Assembly: GCA_037145635.1 (NCBI GenBank)
Contig: JBBCXB010000006.1
Coordinates: 207,303-271,302 of the forward strand
Origin: JAATFS01 sp037145635
GTDB lineage: Bacteria; Pseudomonadota; Gammaproteobacteria; Xanthomonadales; Xanthomonadaceae
DNA length: 64,000 bases
Direction: 5' to 3'
The position numbers and the translations under genes are program-made. The notes below the pieces were generated by a model that was given only the letters and a program-made list of their open reading frames with translations, did no database searches and was not told where the DNA came from. Shown here piece by piece: positions 28,201 through 36,250 of this stretch; the first letter of the stretch is position 1; every line of letters starts with the position of its first letter.

Positions 28201-31200
28201 GATGACCACGCTGCCGCGGCCGCCGAGGTTGCCGCCGTCGTTGGCGAGGTCGCCGCCGGTGGTGAGCCGGGTGAGGCCGCCGCCGTTGTTGACGATGCTG
28301 CCCTGGCTATTGACGATGCGCCCGCCCGAGGCGGTCAACGCGTTGCCGCTGTCGAGCTGGCCGCCGTCGTTGAGCAGCGCGCCGCCCGCTGCGACGGTGA
28401 GGTCGTGCCCGGCGCTGAGCCGGCCACCCTGGTGGTTGTCGAGCTGCCCGCGTGCGGTGATGGCCAGGTCGCGCCCGGCCTGCAGCGTGCCACCGGCATT
28501 GGCCAGGTTCTCCGCGGCGATCACCGCGTCGGTGCTGGCGCCGATCAGGCCATTGCCGTTGTCCAGCGCGTGGTCGAGCTCCAGCCGCAGGCTGCCGCCG
28601 TCGGCACCGCTGGCGATCGCCTGCAGCGTGCCGCCGGCATTGCTCAGGCTGTCGGCGCGCAGGTCCAGGGCGCCGCCGCTGGCCTGCAGCAGGCCGCGGC
28701 GGTTGTCCAGGCCGGCGGTCGCGCGCACGCTCAGGGCACGCGCGGACACGCTGCCGCCGACATTGCCGAGACGGGCCGCGGTGAGGGTGGCATCGCCTGC
28801 GGCGGCGATGGCGCCGCTCTGGTTGTCGATGCCGCTGTGGGCGCCGAGCTGCAGCCGGCCCTGGCTCAGGATCCGGCCGCCGACGTTGGACAGGCCCTCG
28901 CCGCTGGTCAGCGCCGCCAGGCCGGTGCCGGCGTGTTCGATGCGGCCGTTGCTGTTGTCGAACCAGCCGGCGGTCACGACCAGGTCCTGGGCGTTGGTCG
29001 CCAGCGTGCCCTCGCGATTGTCGAAGCCGGCGCCGGACACGATGCGGGTCTGCCCGCTGCCGTTCTGCACCAGGGCGCCGCCAAAGTTGCTCAGGGCGCC
29101 GGCCTCCAGGTCCAGGCGCGCGGCCTGGATCTGGCCGCCGGTCGCGCCGAGGCGGCCGTTGTCGAAGGTGCCCCCGGCCTGCACGGTCAGGCTGCCGCCG
29201 GCCAGCAGGTCGCCGCCGCGGTGGTCGAGGCCGGCCGCCGCGACCAGGGCGACGTCGCCGGTGGCGCGCGTGGTGCTGCCGGCCAGCACGAGCTGCTCGC
29301 CGCGGGCGGCGAGGTTCCCCCCGGCCAGCAGCGAGCCGCTGGCGGCGAGCTGGCGGTCGGCCGCCAGGGTCAGGGTGCTGCCGCTGCCGAGGCTGCCGTC
29401 GGCGCGCACGCCGGCCGCGGCGGTGCCGCCGATCACGATGTCGCCGGCACGCAGGCTCAGGTCGCCGCTGGACACGGTCTGGCCGGCCTGCTCGATACGC
29501 GCGGCCTGCAGCGTCACCGCACTGCCGTTGACGCGGCCCTGCTGGCGCAGCACGGCGCCGCTGTCCAGCGCGACGCGCTGGCCGCTGACCTGGCCGGCGA
29601 CCTCGAGGTCGCCCTGCGCGCTCAGCACCACGTCGGTCGCGGCGCTGAGGCTGCCGCTCTGGGCCAGCCCGCCGCCGGCCTGGGCACTGAACGCGCCGGC
29701 CGAGGCCAGGGTGCCGGCCAGTTGCAGGTCGCCCTGGCTGACCAGGGTGACGTCGCCGCGTTCGCTGCCGAGCTGGCCCTGGCTGCTGAGCTGGGCGGCC
29801 TCGACGCGCAGCGCGGCGCCGCCGATCAGGTCGCCGTGGTTGTCCACCGCACCGGCCGCGGTCAGGCCCAGCCGTTGCGCGCCGTAGCTCTGCCCGCTCT
29901 GCCGCATCGATCCCACCTGCAGGCCGAGCTGCCCGCCGGCGCGCAGCATGCCGGCGTTGTCGAGCAGGCCCTGGGTCTGCAGCGCGAGGTCGCCCTGCGC
30001 CAGCAGGATGCCGGCCGCGGCGTTGCCGGCGCTGGCGGCGGTCAACCGCAGGTCGTGGCCGGCGATCACCTGGGCGGCGTTGTCCAGCGCGCCGGTGGCC
30101 GACAGCTGCAGGTCGTGCCCGGCCTGGACGGTGCCGGCCAGCGCCAGCTCGCCGCGGCTGCGCAGGTCCAGGTCGGTGCCTGCGTCCAGCGTGCCGCGGC
30201 TGTCGATCGCAGCCCCGTCCAGGGTGATCGCGTCGGCGCTCTGCAGCACGGCGGTCTCGCCGGTGGCGAGCCGGGCGCCGGTCAGCGTGAGGGCGCCGCC
30301 GGCCACGGCCTGGCCGTCGAGGCGCAGGGCCTGCCGGGCCTGCAGGTCGAGGGTCGAGGCGCTGAGCAGCGTGCCCGACGCCGTCAGCTGGCCGGCCGCC
30401 GCCAGGCGCGCGGACTGTGCCTGCAGGGCGCCGGCCTGCTGCAGGTCGCCGCCGGCGCTGGCGGTCAGGGCAGTGGCGGCCGCCACCACGCCGTCGAGCT
30501 GGAGTGCGCCGGTACTGGTCAGGTCCACCCCGGCGTTCTCGCTGCCGAGCTGGCCGCGGCTGTGCAGGGTGCCGGCCTGCACCTGCAACGCGTCGTGGGC
30601 GATCAGGCTGCCGCGGTTGTCCAGGGCGTCCACCACCCGGGCCGCCAGCGATCCGCCGGCAGAGGCGCTGCCGTCCTGGCTCAGGGCCCCGGCCTGCAGG
30701 TGCAGGTCGCCGTCGGCGCGGAGCCGGCCGGCGTTGTCCAGCAGGCCGGCCACGTCGAGGTCCAGCTGGCGCTGGGCGCCCAGTGCCGCGGCACTTGCCA
30801 GGCCGGCGCTTGCGGCGGTCAGGCGGAGGTCGCGTCCGGCCACCGCCTGCCCGGTCTGGAGCAGCGCGCCGCCGGCCTGCAGCGCGAGGTCGCGCCCGGC
30901 CTGGACGAGGCCGCCGAGTGCCAGGTCGCCGCCGCTGCGCAGCGTGAGGTCGGTCGCCGCGTCGAGCGTGCCGCGGCTGTCGATCGCCGCGGCCTCCAGC
31001 ACAATCGCCCCGCCGCTCTGCAGCACCGCCGCCTCGGCGGTCGCGATGCGCCCGGCGCCGAGCGTGGCGTCGCCGCCGGCCACCGCCTGGCCATTGAGCA
31101 CGAGGTCGCGCCCGGCCTGCAGCGCCAGCGTCGAGCCGGCCTGGACCGTGCCGTCCACGGTCGCATCGCGCCCGGCCTTCAGCTCGACCTGCTGCGCACT

Positions 31201-34200
31201 CAGCGTGCCGGCCTGGGCCAGGTCGCCGCCGGCGTTCGCCTGCAGCCGGGTGGCGGCCGCCACCACGCCGCCGAGCCGGAGCGCGCCGGCGCTGGTCAGG
31301 TCCACCCCGGCGGTCTCGCTGCCGAGCTGGCCGCTGCTGCGCAGCTCCCGGGCATCGAGCCGCAGGCCTTCGTGCGCGACCAGGCTGCCCTGGTTGTCCA
31401 GCGCGCCCGCGACGGTGGCGACGAGGGTCTTGCCCGCATACGCGCTGCCACGCTGCTGCAGGCCGGCCGCCTGCAGGTTCAGGTCGGTGCCGGCGTGCAG
31501 GGTGCCGGCATTGTCCACGGTGCCGTCGACCTGGAGCGCGAGCGCGCCCTGGGCCGCCAGCGTGCCGGCGGCGGCCTGGCCGGCGCGGCCGGCGCGCACG
31601 CTCAAGTCGCGGCCGGCGAAGACCTGGGCGCCGGTGTCCAGCGCGCCTCCGGCCTGCAAGGCCAGGTCGCGACCGGACTGGGCGATGCCGGCCAGGGCCA
31701 GGTCGCCATCGCTGTGCAGGGTCAGGTCGGTGCCGGCGTCCAGCGCGCCGCGGCTGTCGAGCGCGGTGCCCTCCAGCGTGATCGCCGCGGCGCTCTGCAC
31801 CACGGCAGCCTGGTCGACGGTGACGGCAGTGCCGCGCAGGCGCGCATCGCCGACGGCCACGGCCTGGCCGGCCAGGGACAGCGCGCGCTGTGCCTGCAGG
31901 TCCAGGGTGGAGGCCGATTGCAACTGGCCGTTCGCCGCCAGGTCGCGGCCGGCCGCCATGGCCACCGTCTGCGCCGCCAGCGCCCCGTCCTGCCGCAGGT
32001 CGCCGGCGGCGGTCATCGCCAGCGCCGCGGCGGAGACCACCGTGCCCTGCAGGTCGATGTCGGCCGCGCTGACGATCTCGACGTCGCCGCCGAGGGTGCC
32101 GAGCTGCCCGTGGCTCACCACGTGGCCGGCCTCGATGCGCAGGCCGCGGCCGGCGATCAGCTCGCCGTGGTTCTCGAACCCGGCCTGGGTGACGATCTCC
32201 AGCGCATCGCCGCTGTAGAGCCGGCCGCGCTGCAGCAGCGCGCCGGTGTCCAGCGCCAGGGCCTCGCCGGCATGCACGACGCCGGCGTTGTCGAACTCGC
32301 CGCCCACCTTGGCGGTCAGCGCCGCGAGCGCGGCCAGGCTGCCGGCCGCGGTGTTGTCGACGCCCGCCGCGGCGAGCGTCAGGTCGTGGCCGGCCACGAC
32401 CTGGGCGGCATTGGTCAGTGTCCCGGTCGCGTCCAGCGCCACGTCGCGCCCGGCCTGCGCCACACCGGCCAGCGCCAGCGCACCGGCACTTTGCAGGCGC
32501 AGGTCGGTGCCGGCATCCAGCGCGCCCCGGCTGTCGATCGCGCCGCCGTCCAGCGCGATGTCCGCCGCGCTCTGCAGCACCGCTGCCTGCGCGATGTCGA
32601 TCCGGGCCGCCGTCAGGGTCGCGTCGCCGCCGGCGGCGGCCTGGCCGTTCAGCACCAGCGCGTGCTGCGCCTGCAGGTCCAGCGTCGAAGCGCTCTGCAG
32701 GGCGCCGGACGCGGTCAGGTCGCCGCCGGCCTGGAGCCGCAGCTGCTGGGCCTCCAGCACGCCGGCCTGGCGCAGGTCGCCGCCCGCGCGTGCGTCCAGC
32801 CGCGTGGCCGCCGAGACCGTGCCCCCCAGGTCGAGTTCGCCGTCGCTGTCCAGGATCGCCTGGGCGGCGAGGCTGCCGAGCTCGCCGCTGCTGCGCAGCT
32901 GGCCGGCGCGCAGCTGCAGCGCGTCGTGCGCGACCAGGCTGCCGCGGTTGTCCAGGTCCCGGGCGATCGCCACCGCCAGCGCGCCGCCGGCAAAGGTGCT
33001 GCCGTCCTGCTCCAGGCGCCCGGCCTGCAGCACGACATCGCCGCCGCCGTGGACGCGGCCGGCATTGTCCAGTGCGCCGACGACCTCCAGGCGCAGCGCG
33101 TGCCCGGCCGCCCACAGGCCGTCCGCGGCGTTGCGTGCACTCGCCGCGGTCAGCGCCAGGTCGCCGTCGGCATACACCTGCGCGTTCGAATCGAGCGCGC
33201 CGCCGGCGGCCAGGGTCATATCGCGCCCGGCCTGCACCAGGCCGCCGAGCGCCAGGCCGCCATCGCTGCGCAGCGCCAGATCGGTGCCGGCATCGAGCGT
33301 GCCGCGCAAGGCGAGGGCCTGCCCATCGAGCGCGAGCGCACCGGCGGCCTGCAGCAGCGCGCCCTGGCCGAGCGCGAGCTCGCTCGCCTTCAGCAGGGCA
33401 TCGGCGCCGGCGATCGCCTGGCCGTCCAGCCGCAGCGCCTGCCGGGCCTGCAGGTCCAGCCCGGAGGCGGTCTGCAGGCTGCCGCCCGCGGACAGGTCGC
33501 CAGCGGCCCGCAGCGCGGCCGAGCCGGCCTGCAGCACGCCGGTCTGGGCCAAGTCCGCGCCCGCCGTGGCGGTCAGCGCGGTTCCTGCGGCGACCACGCC
33601 GCCCAGCAGCAGGTCGCCCGCGCTTTCCATCGCCACCGTGCCGGTCTCGCTGCCGAGCTGGCCGCTGCTGCGCAGCACGCCGGCCTGCACGTCGAGGGCG
33701 TCGCCGGCGACCAGGCTGCCGGCGTTCTCGAGCGTCCCGGCCACGCGGGCCTGCAGCCGCTGGCCGGCGGCCGCGCTGCCCGCCTGCTGCAGCGACTGCG
33801 CCTCCAGCTGGAGATCCGCGGCCGCGTACAGGCGGCCGTCGTTGACCACGTCACCGCGGCTGAGCACCCGGGCGCCGCCGGCGGCCGAGAGGCGGCCGTC
33901 GGCGCGGTTGCGCAGTTCGCCGGCCCGCAGCTCGGCGTCGGCGCCGCTGACCAGCTGCGCGCGGTTGTCGAGCACGCCGCCGGTCGCGAGCGCCAGCGCG
34001 CCGCCGGACTGGGCGATGCCGGCGAGCGTCAGTGCGCGCGTGCCGTGCGCGGCCAGGGTGGTGCCGGCGTCGAGCACGCCGTCGCTGTCGACCTCGCCGC
34101 CCTCCAGCCGCAGCGCGCCGCCGGACTGCAGCTGGCCGCGCTGGACCAGGGTCTCGGCGGCCTGCAGCCGGAGCTCGCCGCCGGCCGCCAGCACCGCGGT

Positions 34201-36162
34201 GCTGGACAGGCCGCGCGTCGCCGCCGCGTCGAAGTCGCCTGCGGTCTGCAACGAACCGTCCAGCGCCACGCCGGCACCTCGCACGGTGGCGTCGGCCGCC
34301 GCGACGTTGCCCGCGAGCGCTACATCGCCGCCGGCCTCCAGCGCCAGGTGCCCGGCGGCCACGGTGTTGCCGGTCAGCGTGGCACCGCCCGCGCTGCGCA
34401 GGGTCGCCGTGGCCTGCTGGCTGCCGAGGTCGCCGCGGCTCAGCAGCGCGGCGGCGTCCACGTCCAGCGCGCCGGCCGCGACCAGGCTGCCGTCGTTGCG
34501 CAGCTGATCGTCCAGGCGCAGCCGCGCCTGCCCTGCGGCATAGGTGGTGCCACGGTTGTCGAGGGTGCGGGCGGCCAGCTGCAGGTCGCCGCCGGCGTAC
34601 ACGGTGCCGCGCTGGTCGAGGTCGGTCGCCACGGCGAGCGCCAGGTCCGCGCCCGACGAGGCCGAGGCCGTCGCCGCCACGGCCAGCGCCTGCGCGGCGA
34701 TGCCGAGCGCGGTGCCGGCGGTGAGCTGGCCGGCCAGGTCGAGGCGGCCGCCGCTGCGCAGGTCGACGTCCTGCCAGGCCTGCGCCTGGCCCGCCAGGCG
34801 CGCGTCGCCGCTGCTGCGCACGCGCAGCGTGGTGGCCGCATCCAGCGTGCCGCCGGCGTCGAGGCTGCCGGCCTGCAGGTCGATGCCGGCCCCGCTCTGC
34901 AGGGTGCCGCCCAGCAGCAGGCGTGCGCCCTGCAGGCGCGCGCCGCCGCCGGCGTAGGCCACGCCGCCGGTGCGCAGCAGGCCGTCGGCATCGAGTGCCA
35001 GCGCCTCGTTGGCGTAGAGCGTGCCGTGGTCGTCGAGTTCGGCGCCGGACAGGGCGATCGTCGCGGCGCTGCTGCGGCCGCCGTGGACCAGCGCGCCACC
35101 GGCGCGCACGTCCAGGCCGGTGGCGGCGATCTGGTCGCCGCTCAGCCCGACGTCGCGGCCACGCACGCTGACCGCGCCCCGCTGCGAGCCGAGCACGCCG
35201 CTCTGGCTCACGCCGTCGGCGGCGTTGACGCTCAACGCATCGCGCGCGACGGTGGTGCCGGCCAGGCTGATCTGCCCGGCGCTGTCGATCTGCAGGTCGC
35301 CGCTCTGCGCGGCCAGGGTGCCGCGCGAGACCACGCCGACGCCGGCCTCGGTCGCGATCAGGCGGATGCGGTCGGCGTACATGCCGCCCAGGTAGGCGAC
35401 GTCGATGCCGATCGAGGGCGCGGCGCCGTCGCTGCCGGGCAGCACGTCCAGCAGCATGCCGTCGTAGCCGACGCGCTGGCGGCCGCTGCGCGCGACCAGG
35501 TCCCTGGCCCAGATCGTGCCGTCCACGTTCAACTGCCGCGACAGCAGGTCCAGGCGATCGACGTTGTACGCGTCCAGGCCGTTGCCGCCGATGCTCAGCG
35601 CACCGCCGTTGATCGCGAAGCCGGCGAGCGCGCCGTCGCTGCCCAGCTCGGGCGTGCCGGTGGCGAGGGTGACGCGCGAGGTGTTGAGGAAGCCGCAACC
35701 GTCGCAGCTGATGCCGTTGGGATTGGCGATGACCAGCTGCGCCTTGCTGCCGGCGATCTCGGTGTAGCCCTGCAGCCGGCTCGAGGCCGCGGTCACCTCG
35801 TTGAGGATCAGCGTGGCCGGGCCGGCGTTCTGCAGCTGGGTGTTGCCGGCGACGTAGCCGCCCAGCTCGGTCTTGGAGATGCTGGCGCTGTTGTTGAGGA
35901 TCAGGCCGTTGGCGCCGACGTCGAAGCGCGAATAGCGGTTGTGGGAGAGGCCGCGCGCGTTCGGGGCGACGATGTCCACCACCGGCACGCCGTTGGCGGC
36001 GACCTGCTGCCCGGGCTGCTGCCCGCCGGGATTGGCGATCGGGCTGACCTGCGCCCAGGCCGGGACCGAGGTCCAGGTGACGGTGCAGCACAGCAGCAGG
36101 GCCACGCCGCGCTTGAAATGCTCGGCCACAGCGCCGCCGAAGGAAACCGAATCCCTGTCCAT
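21106..36162 (-). CDS. cdiA: CdiA / FhaB-like two-partner secretion exoprotein with C39-like peptidase toxin
   Basis: 5018 residues. Layout: signal peptide (1-37, cut after AWAQ); TPS secretion domain (about 50-300) with NPNGISCDGCGF at 148-158; a filament with 259-residue super-repeats (about 437-2195); variable FHA repeats to about 2900; a low-GC central segment (about 2955-3115) and a conserved RRYLIETDPRF block (3349-3359) typical of FhaB/CdiA; FHA-2 repeats (about 3500-4450); a pretoxin region with VANN at 4646-4649. The C-terminal domain has Q4880, C4886 in CGPAC, H4969 in GRHFI and D4989 in RDPY, the Gln-Cys-His-Asp set of papain/C39-like peptidases. It is exported by CdiB and would deliver the toxin into contacted cells. 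Confidence 0.9.
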   Translation of the reverse strand: MDRDSVSFGGAVAEHFKRGVALLLCCTVTWTSVPAWAQVSPIANPGGQQPGQQVAANGVPVVDIVAPNARGLSHNRYSRFDVGANGLILNNSASISKTELGGYVAGNTQLQNAGPATLILNEVTAASSRLQGYTEIAGSKAQLVIANPNGISCDGCGFLNTSRVTLATGTPELGSDGALAGFAINGGALSIGGNGLDAYNVDRLDLLSRQLNVDGTIWARDLVARSGRQRVGYDGMLLDVLPGSDGAAPSIGIDVAYLGGMYADRIRLIATEAGVGVVSRGTLAAQSGDLQIDSAGQISLAGTTVARDALSVNAADGVSQSGVLGSQRGAVSVRGRDVGLSGDQIAATGLDVRAGGALVHGGRSSAATIALSGAELDDHGTLYANEALALDADGLLRTGGVAYAGGGARLQGARLLLGGTLQSGAGIDLQAGSLDAGGTLDAATTLRVRSSGDARLAGQAQAWQDVDLRSGGRLDLAGQLTAGTALGIAAQALAVAATASASSGADLALAVATDLDQRGTVYAGGDLQLAARTLDNRGTTYAAGQARLRLDDQLRNDGSLVAAGALDVDAAALLSRGDLGSQQATATLRSAGGATLTGNTVAAGHLALEAGGDVALAGNVAAADATVRGAGVALDGSLQTAGDFDAAATRGLSSTAVLAAGGELRLQAAETLVQRGQLQSGGALRLEGGEVDSDGVLDAGTTLAAHGTRALTLAGIAQSGGALALATGGVLDNRAQLVSGADAELRAGELRNRADGRLSAAGGARVLSRGDVVNDGRLYAAADLQLEAQSLQQAGSAAAGQRLQARVAGTLENAGSLVAGDALDVQAGVLRSSGQLGSETGTVAMESAGDLLLGGVVAAGTALTATAGADLAQTGVLQAGSAALRAAGDLSAGGSLQTASGLDLQARQALRLDGQAIAGADALLKASELALGQGALLQAAGALALDGQALALRGTLDAGTDLALRSDGGLALGGLVQAGRDMTLAAGGALDSNAQVYADGDLALTAASARNAADGLWAAGHALRLEVVGALDNAGRVHGGGDVVLQAGRLEQDGSTFAGGALAVAIARDLDNRGSLVAHDALQLRAGQLRSSGELGSLAAQAILDSDGELDLGGTVSAATRLDARAGGDLRQAGVLEAQQLRLQAGGDLTASGALQSASTLDLQAQHALVLNGQAAAGGDATLTAARIDIAQAAVLQSAADIALDGGAIDSRGALDAGTDLRLQSAGALALAGVAQAGRDVALDATGTLTNAAQVVAGHDLTLAAAGVDNTAAGSLAALAALTAKVGGEFDNAGVVHAGEALALDTGALLQRGRLYSGDALEIVTQAGFENHGELIAGRGLRIEAGHVVSHGQLGTLGGDVEIVSAADIDLQGTVVSAAALAMTAAGDLRQDGALAAQTVAMAAGRDLAANGQLQSASTLDLQAQRALSLAGQAVAVGDARLRGTAVTVDQAAVVQSAAAITLEGTALDSRGALDAGTDLTLHSDGDLALAGIAQSGRDLALQAGGALDTGAQVFAGRDLSVRAGRAGQAAAGTLAAQGALALQVDGTVDNAGTLHAGTDLNLQAAGLQQRGSAYAGKTLVATVAGALDNQGSLVAHEGLRLDARELRSSGQLGSETAGVDLTSAGALRLGGVVAAATRLQANAGGDLAQAGTLSAQQVELKAGRDATVDGTVQAGSTLALQAGRDLVLNGQAVAGGDATLGAGRIATAEAAVLQSGGAIVLEAAAIDSRGTLDAATDLTLRSGGDLALGGLVQAGRDLALQAGGALLQTGQAVAGRDLRLTAASAGLASAAALGAQRQLDLDVAGLLDNAGRLRADGDLHLQAGALSQDGSASAGGSLAARVVDALDNRGSLIAHDALQVQAGTLHSRGQLGSENAGVDLTSTGALQLDGVVAAATALTASAGGDLQQAGALQAQSARLAAAGQLTASGTLLSASTLDLQARQALRLDGQAVAGGALTLTGARLATGETAVLQSADAITLDGAAIDSRGTLDAGTDLDLRSRGELALAGTVQAGHDLQLSATGALDNAAQVIAGHDLRLTAASAGNAAAGILLAQGDLALQTQGLLDNAGMLRAGGQLGLQVGSMRQSGQSYGAQRLGLTAAGAVDNHGDLIGGAALRVEAAQLSSQGQLGSERGDVTLVSQGDLQLAGTLASAGAFSAQAGGGLAQSGSLSAATDVVLSAQGDLEVAGQVSGQRVALDSGAVLRQQGRVNGSAVTLQAARIEQAGQTVSSGDLSLRAGDIVIGGTAAAGVRADGSLGSGSTLTLAADRQLAASGSLLAGGNLAARGEQLVLAGSTTRATGDVALVAAAGLDHRGGDLLAGGSLTVQAGGTFDNGRLGATGGQIQAARLDLEAGALSNFGGALVQNGSGQTRIVSGAGFDNREGTLATNAQDLVVTAGWFDNSNGRIEHAGTGLAALTSGEGLSNVGGRILSQGRLQLGAHSGIDNQSGAIAAAGDATLTAARLGNVGGSVSARALSVRATAGLDNRRGLLQASGGALDLRADSLSNAGGTLQAIASGADGGSLRLELDHALDNGNGLIGASTDAVIAAENLANAGGTLQAGRDLAITARGQLDNHQGGRLSAGHDLTVAAGGALLNDGGQLDSGNALTASGGRIVNSQGSIVNNGGGLTRLTTGGDLANDGGNLGGRGSVVIDAAGVGNVGGQLVAAGDLIANTGSLDNRGGNVYAGASFLLQRDGAGLDNRNGTIKAERAVRLNLQNLSNAGGQIGAGGTTGGAGDVVIDTVGFDGGGRLLAQNLLDLTLRGDYTHRAGAELVSNGDFNLSVGGQLVNEATLSATRALSVQAGNLTNRAGASLRSNDTRVATGGTIDNAGDLSGNASLQLDAGTIFNTGSIVGGNVRVQAGTLVNGADLGSATDNNAYGSALLGATGNMTLLVRDQLLNRDARIFSLGNLAIGGAQDGGGTLTARTGVVNNLSGSIEADGSLWIAANAINNQRRVLNAKTGSLTSEEREAANREMPQEQIRVDPKPSRYAGHALGVFRTYDVQERESLVAASAEGRIAAGGNIALSGSVTNNASTIAAGASLWVNQRSIGGLYDALINGNESVLNQALALNQKANYTDTEYSATPIYNDCRQPVGSRVVCYYETDHRVIGTGTIDNSYIALNASMTGGQGVAISGAEIRNGAIGSDGRSIAGASLRNTQLDGLSRRGAQSAGGVGTQAVNAQVGVDGAAAGVGTRTAARGRVQVATDGRQRDLSGASGVGATVVDPQLANGALLAGDAGTRATIVVDRGDATLGSGSGIARGQVQAGGGRAVLTAATAGQRTPVDPDTGAAPQVVGGVGAPLATIDLPIGGLYTLVGANGAGATDLGRAASDLGGINASRSSGPGRRYLIETDPRFVDYDNFISSDYLLDKLGVDPEWTHTRLGDGYYEQRLVLDQITELTGRRYLGNYDDGVAQYRALLAGGIAAADALQLSVGVGLTAAQVAALTQDIVWMVEQEYQGQKALVPVVYLASSSLELRSSGALIAGGSVTLDAAHGLVNTGTVSGTDVSLTAGSLLNQGKVAGTGTVVLQAQQDLLNLGGQVQGRDVALVAGGNLTSEAGRTVTGAGVVTGISADNNLQLIAGNDLTLSGTRVSAGNSAALQAGHDLSLQPSALRNDNGLLRGSDAVAVTTGADLLMSAGHDLQLHGVAVQAGGNAALQAGNDLSLTPSAGLGTRAGTRTQIDTEGSLQLAAGHDLTIRQAEVAAGGELIAAAGHDLNVASVLGASRTVTDQSRQGKTRVVTTTTTQALDPQALTAGGNLVLSAGHDVNLVAARLDAGQGLAVVAGNDLNATTLTTVDSRDTLETRKRFKQTTSVSDETVHGTEFSAGGDIALQAGRDLALTAASVATETGGIALAAGRDVSLLAAQEQHDAEQDMEKKKKGFLSSKTTTTHDEWHDSVAVTTSLSGERVSIAAGNDLRSQGAQIVGTGDVVLAAGNDLVLATALNTSSEDHDKQTRKSGMFGSGGLGVTFGKQKVDTEAEITQTTHTGSTVGSLEGDVTLVAGNRYQQTGSDVLALAGDIAVQAKDIAIAEAQETSSYDQQTRFKQGGLSVNLSSSALSLAQAANDTYKASKQVDGDARMQAMAAGAVALNAYNNVDALSSTASGLASGTAKGAAQGANVNISISVGGSRSQSDTHQAGTQAAGSTVQAGGDVSLIATGGGDQSNLLVRGSTITAGHDLLVAADHDVILEAARNTSTQASSNKSSSGSIGVGISYGPDGAAYGLMLSASSAKGTGNGQDVAYTESQLAAGGTATVVSGNDTSLRGAQLSADKVVAAIGGDLSIESLQDTHTYASKDKSAGGSVTIGAGFSASGSYSSNKVNGDYASVVEQSGIQAGNGGFDLDVAGNTDLKGGVIASTRQAVDEGRNRLSTGTLTYSDLANASRYDAQGVNLSGGYSKGAGGETGTDGSPSTVNNGSTWSWQNFQTGTTGGAAGYVSKSGESNATTASGIGGGTLVITDEAGQLAKTGQSASEALAGLKREVATGDAAGGLTQQWDAQKLQSQVAAGAQITAAFGQQASKAVGDYAQQKIDEAALLRAQAEAASDPGKKADLTAQAEQLESQWGDGGSLRLLAHTVIGGLTGGLEGAAGAATGTLTAPKVAEALREAGVTGPLADSLTALASGAVGAAAGGANGAAAAGNEVANNWLSHREIAEADLERAACDQGGGDVQACKDAVTRRMDALDVAREKEWLAYKESVRQEVSAEQQQGAWYSEDEYKRQELARQTTYWAGSGLKEAEAVFTGYAPAGEAGYLIRSIWNSGVNAIQFLNRPGLLVARDMGKALAQEVKDGATALTKYATAPLPAAYLQGGIEQSLTMTTEERSDALVGVAFSIVTDGILAKTLPTRTAGGAVDGAGGIADAPKTIPYEPTGSVVLQGNAPVCGPACAAMTITDNTGKHVSLDEAVGGFVNGVRSTGVNTLELSEVISNAGVKNQLNTAMLPEQLAKAIQEGSSVIIQIPAGDGRHFIIVDSVKSVDGVNYYMTRDPYVGPRGVQQKLLDNFILHGVNAIVIGGK
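26820..27300 (-). other. Lower-GC island in the middle of cdiA
   Basis: Encodes about residues 2955-3115, with Tyr/Asn/Asp-rich, Cys-containing sequence (YNDCRQPVGSRVVCYYETD) instead of the Gly/Ala/Leu filament pattern. Base composition and codon use are visibly less GC-rich than the flanks. The position, between the two FHA repeat zones, corresponds to the receptor-binding region of characterised CdiA proteins. Confidence 0.5.
29578..34083 (-). repeat. Tandem 259-residue (777-bp) super-repeats in cdiA
   Basis: Using the anchor RGTLDAGTDL and variants, units begin at residues 694, 953, 1212, 1471, 1730 and 1989. Each of the five intervals counts to exactly 259 residues. Conserved landmarks per unit are LDNxGxLxAG, LxSxGQLGS, STLDLQAxxAL and AVLQSAxAI. 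A degenerate unit of 257 residues (437-693; 34084-34854) precedes them, and the sixth unit fades after about residue 2195. The constant length implies growth by unit duplication. Confidence 0.85.
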
Positions 36163-36197
36163 GTCTGCTCTCTCGTCCCGCGCACCGGCGGAATCCC

Positions 36198-36232
36198 AAA
36201 AAAATGAAACGCAACGGCCGCCAAGGACGGCC
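36198..36232 (-). terminator. Weak hairpin plus T7 run between cdiB and cdiA
   Basis: On the minus strand a GGCCG/CGGCC stem (36216-36232) is followed 11 bases later by seven T (complement of 36198-36204), all in the 88-bp gap between cdiB and cdiA. The short stem suggests at most partial attenuation. Confidence 0.3.
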
Positions 36233-36250
36233 CGAAATCCAACGCTTGCT

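Noticed and set aside
28307..33115. 1602-codon open frame on the minus strand inside cdiA
   Set aside because: Arg/Pro/Ala-rich sequence with no domain, in another frame of the cdiA super-repeats; an artefact of high GC and repetition.
27856..36207. 2783-codon open frame on the plus strand opposite cdiA
   Set aside because: It is the complement of the repeat-rich, high-GC cdiA gene and shows Val/Ala/Gln/His-rich shadow composition. cdiA on the minus strand has a signal peptide, TPS domain and repeats, so the plus frame is a shadow.
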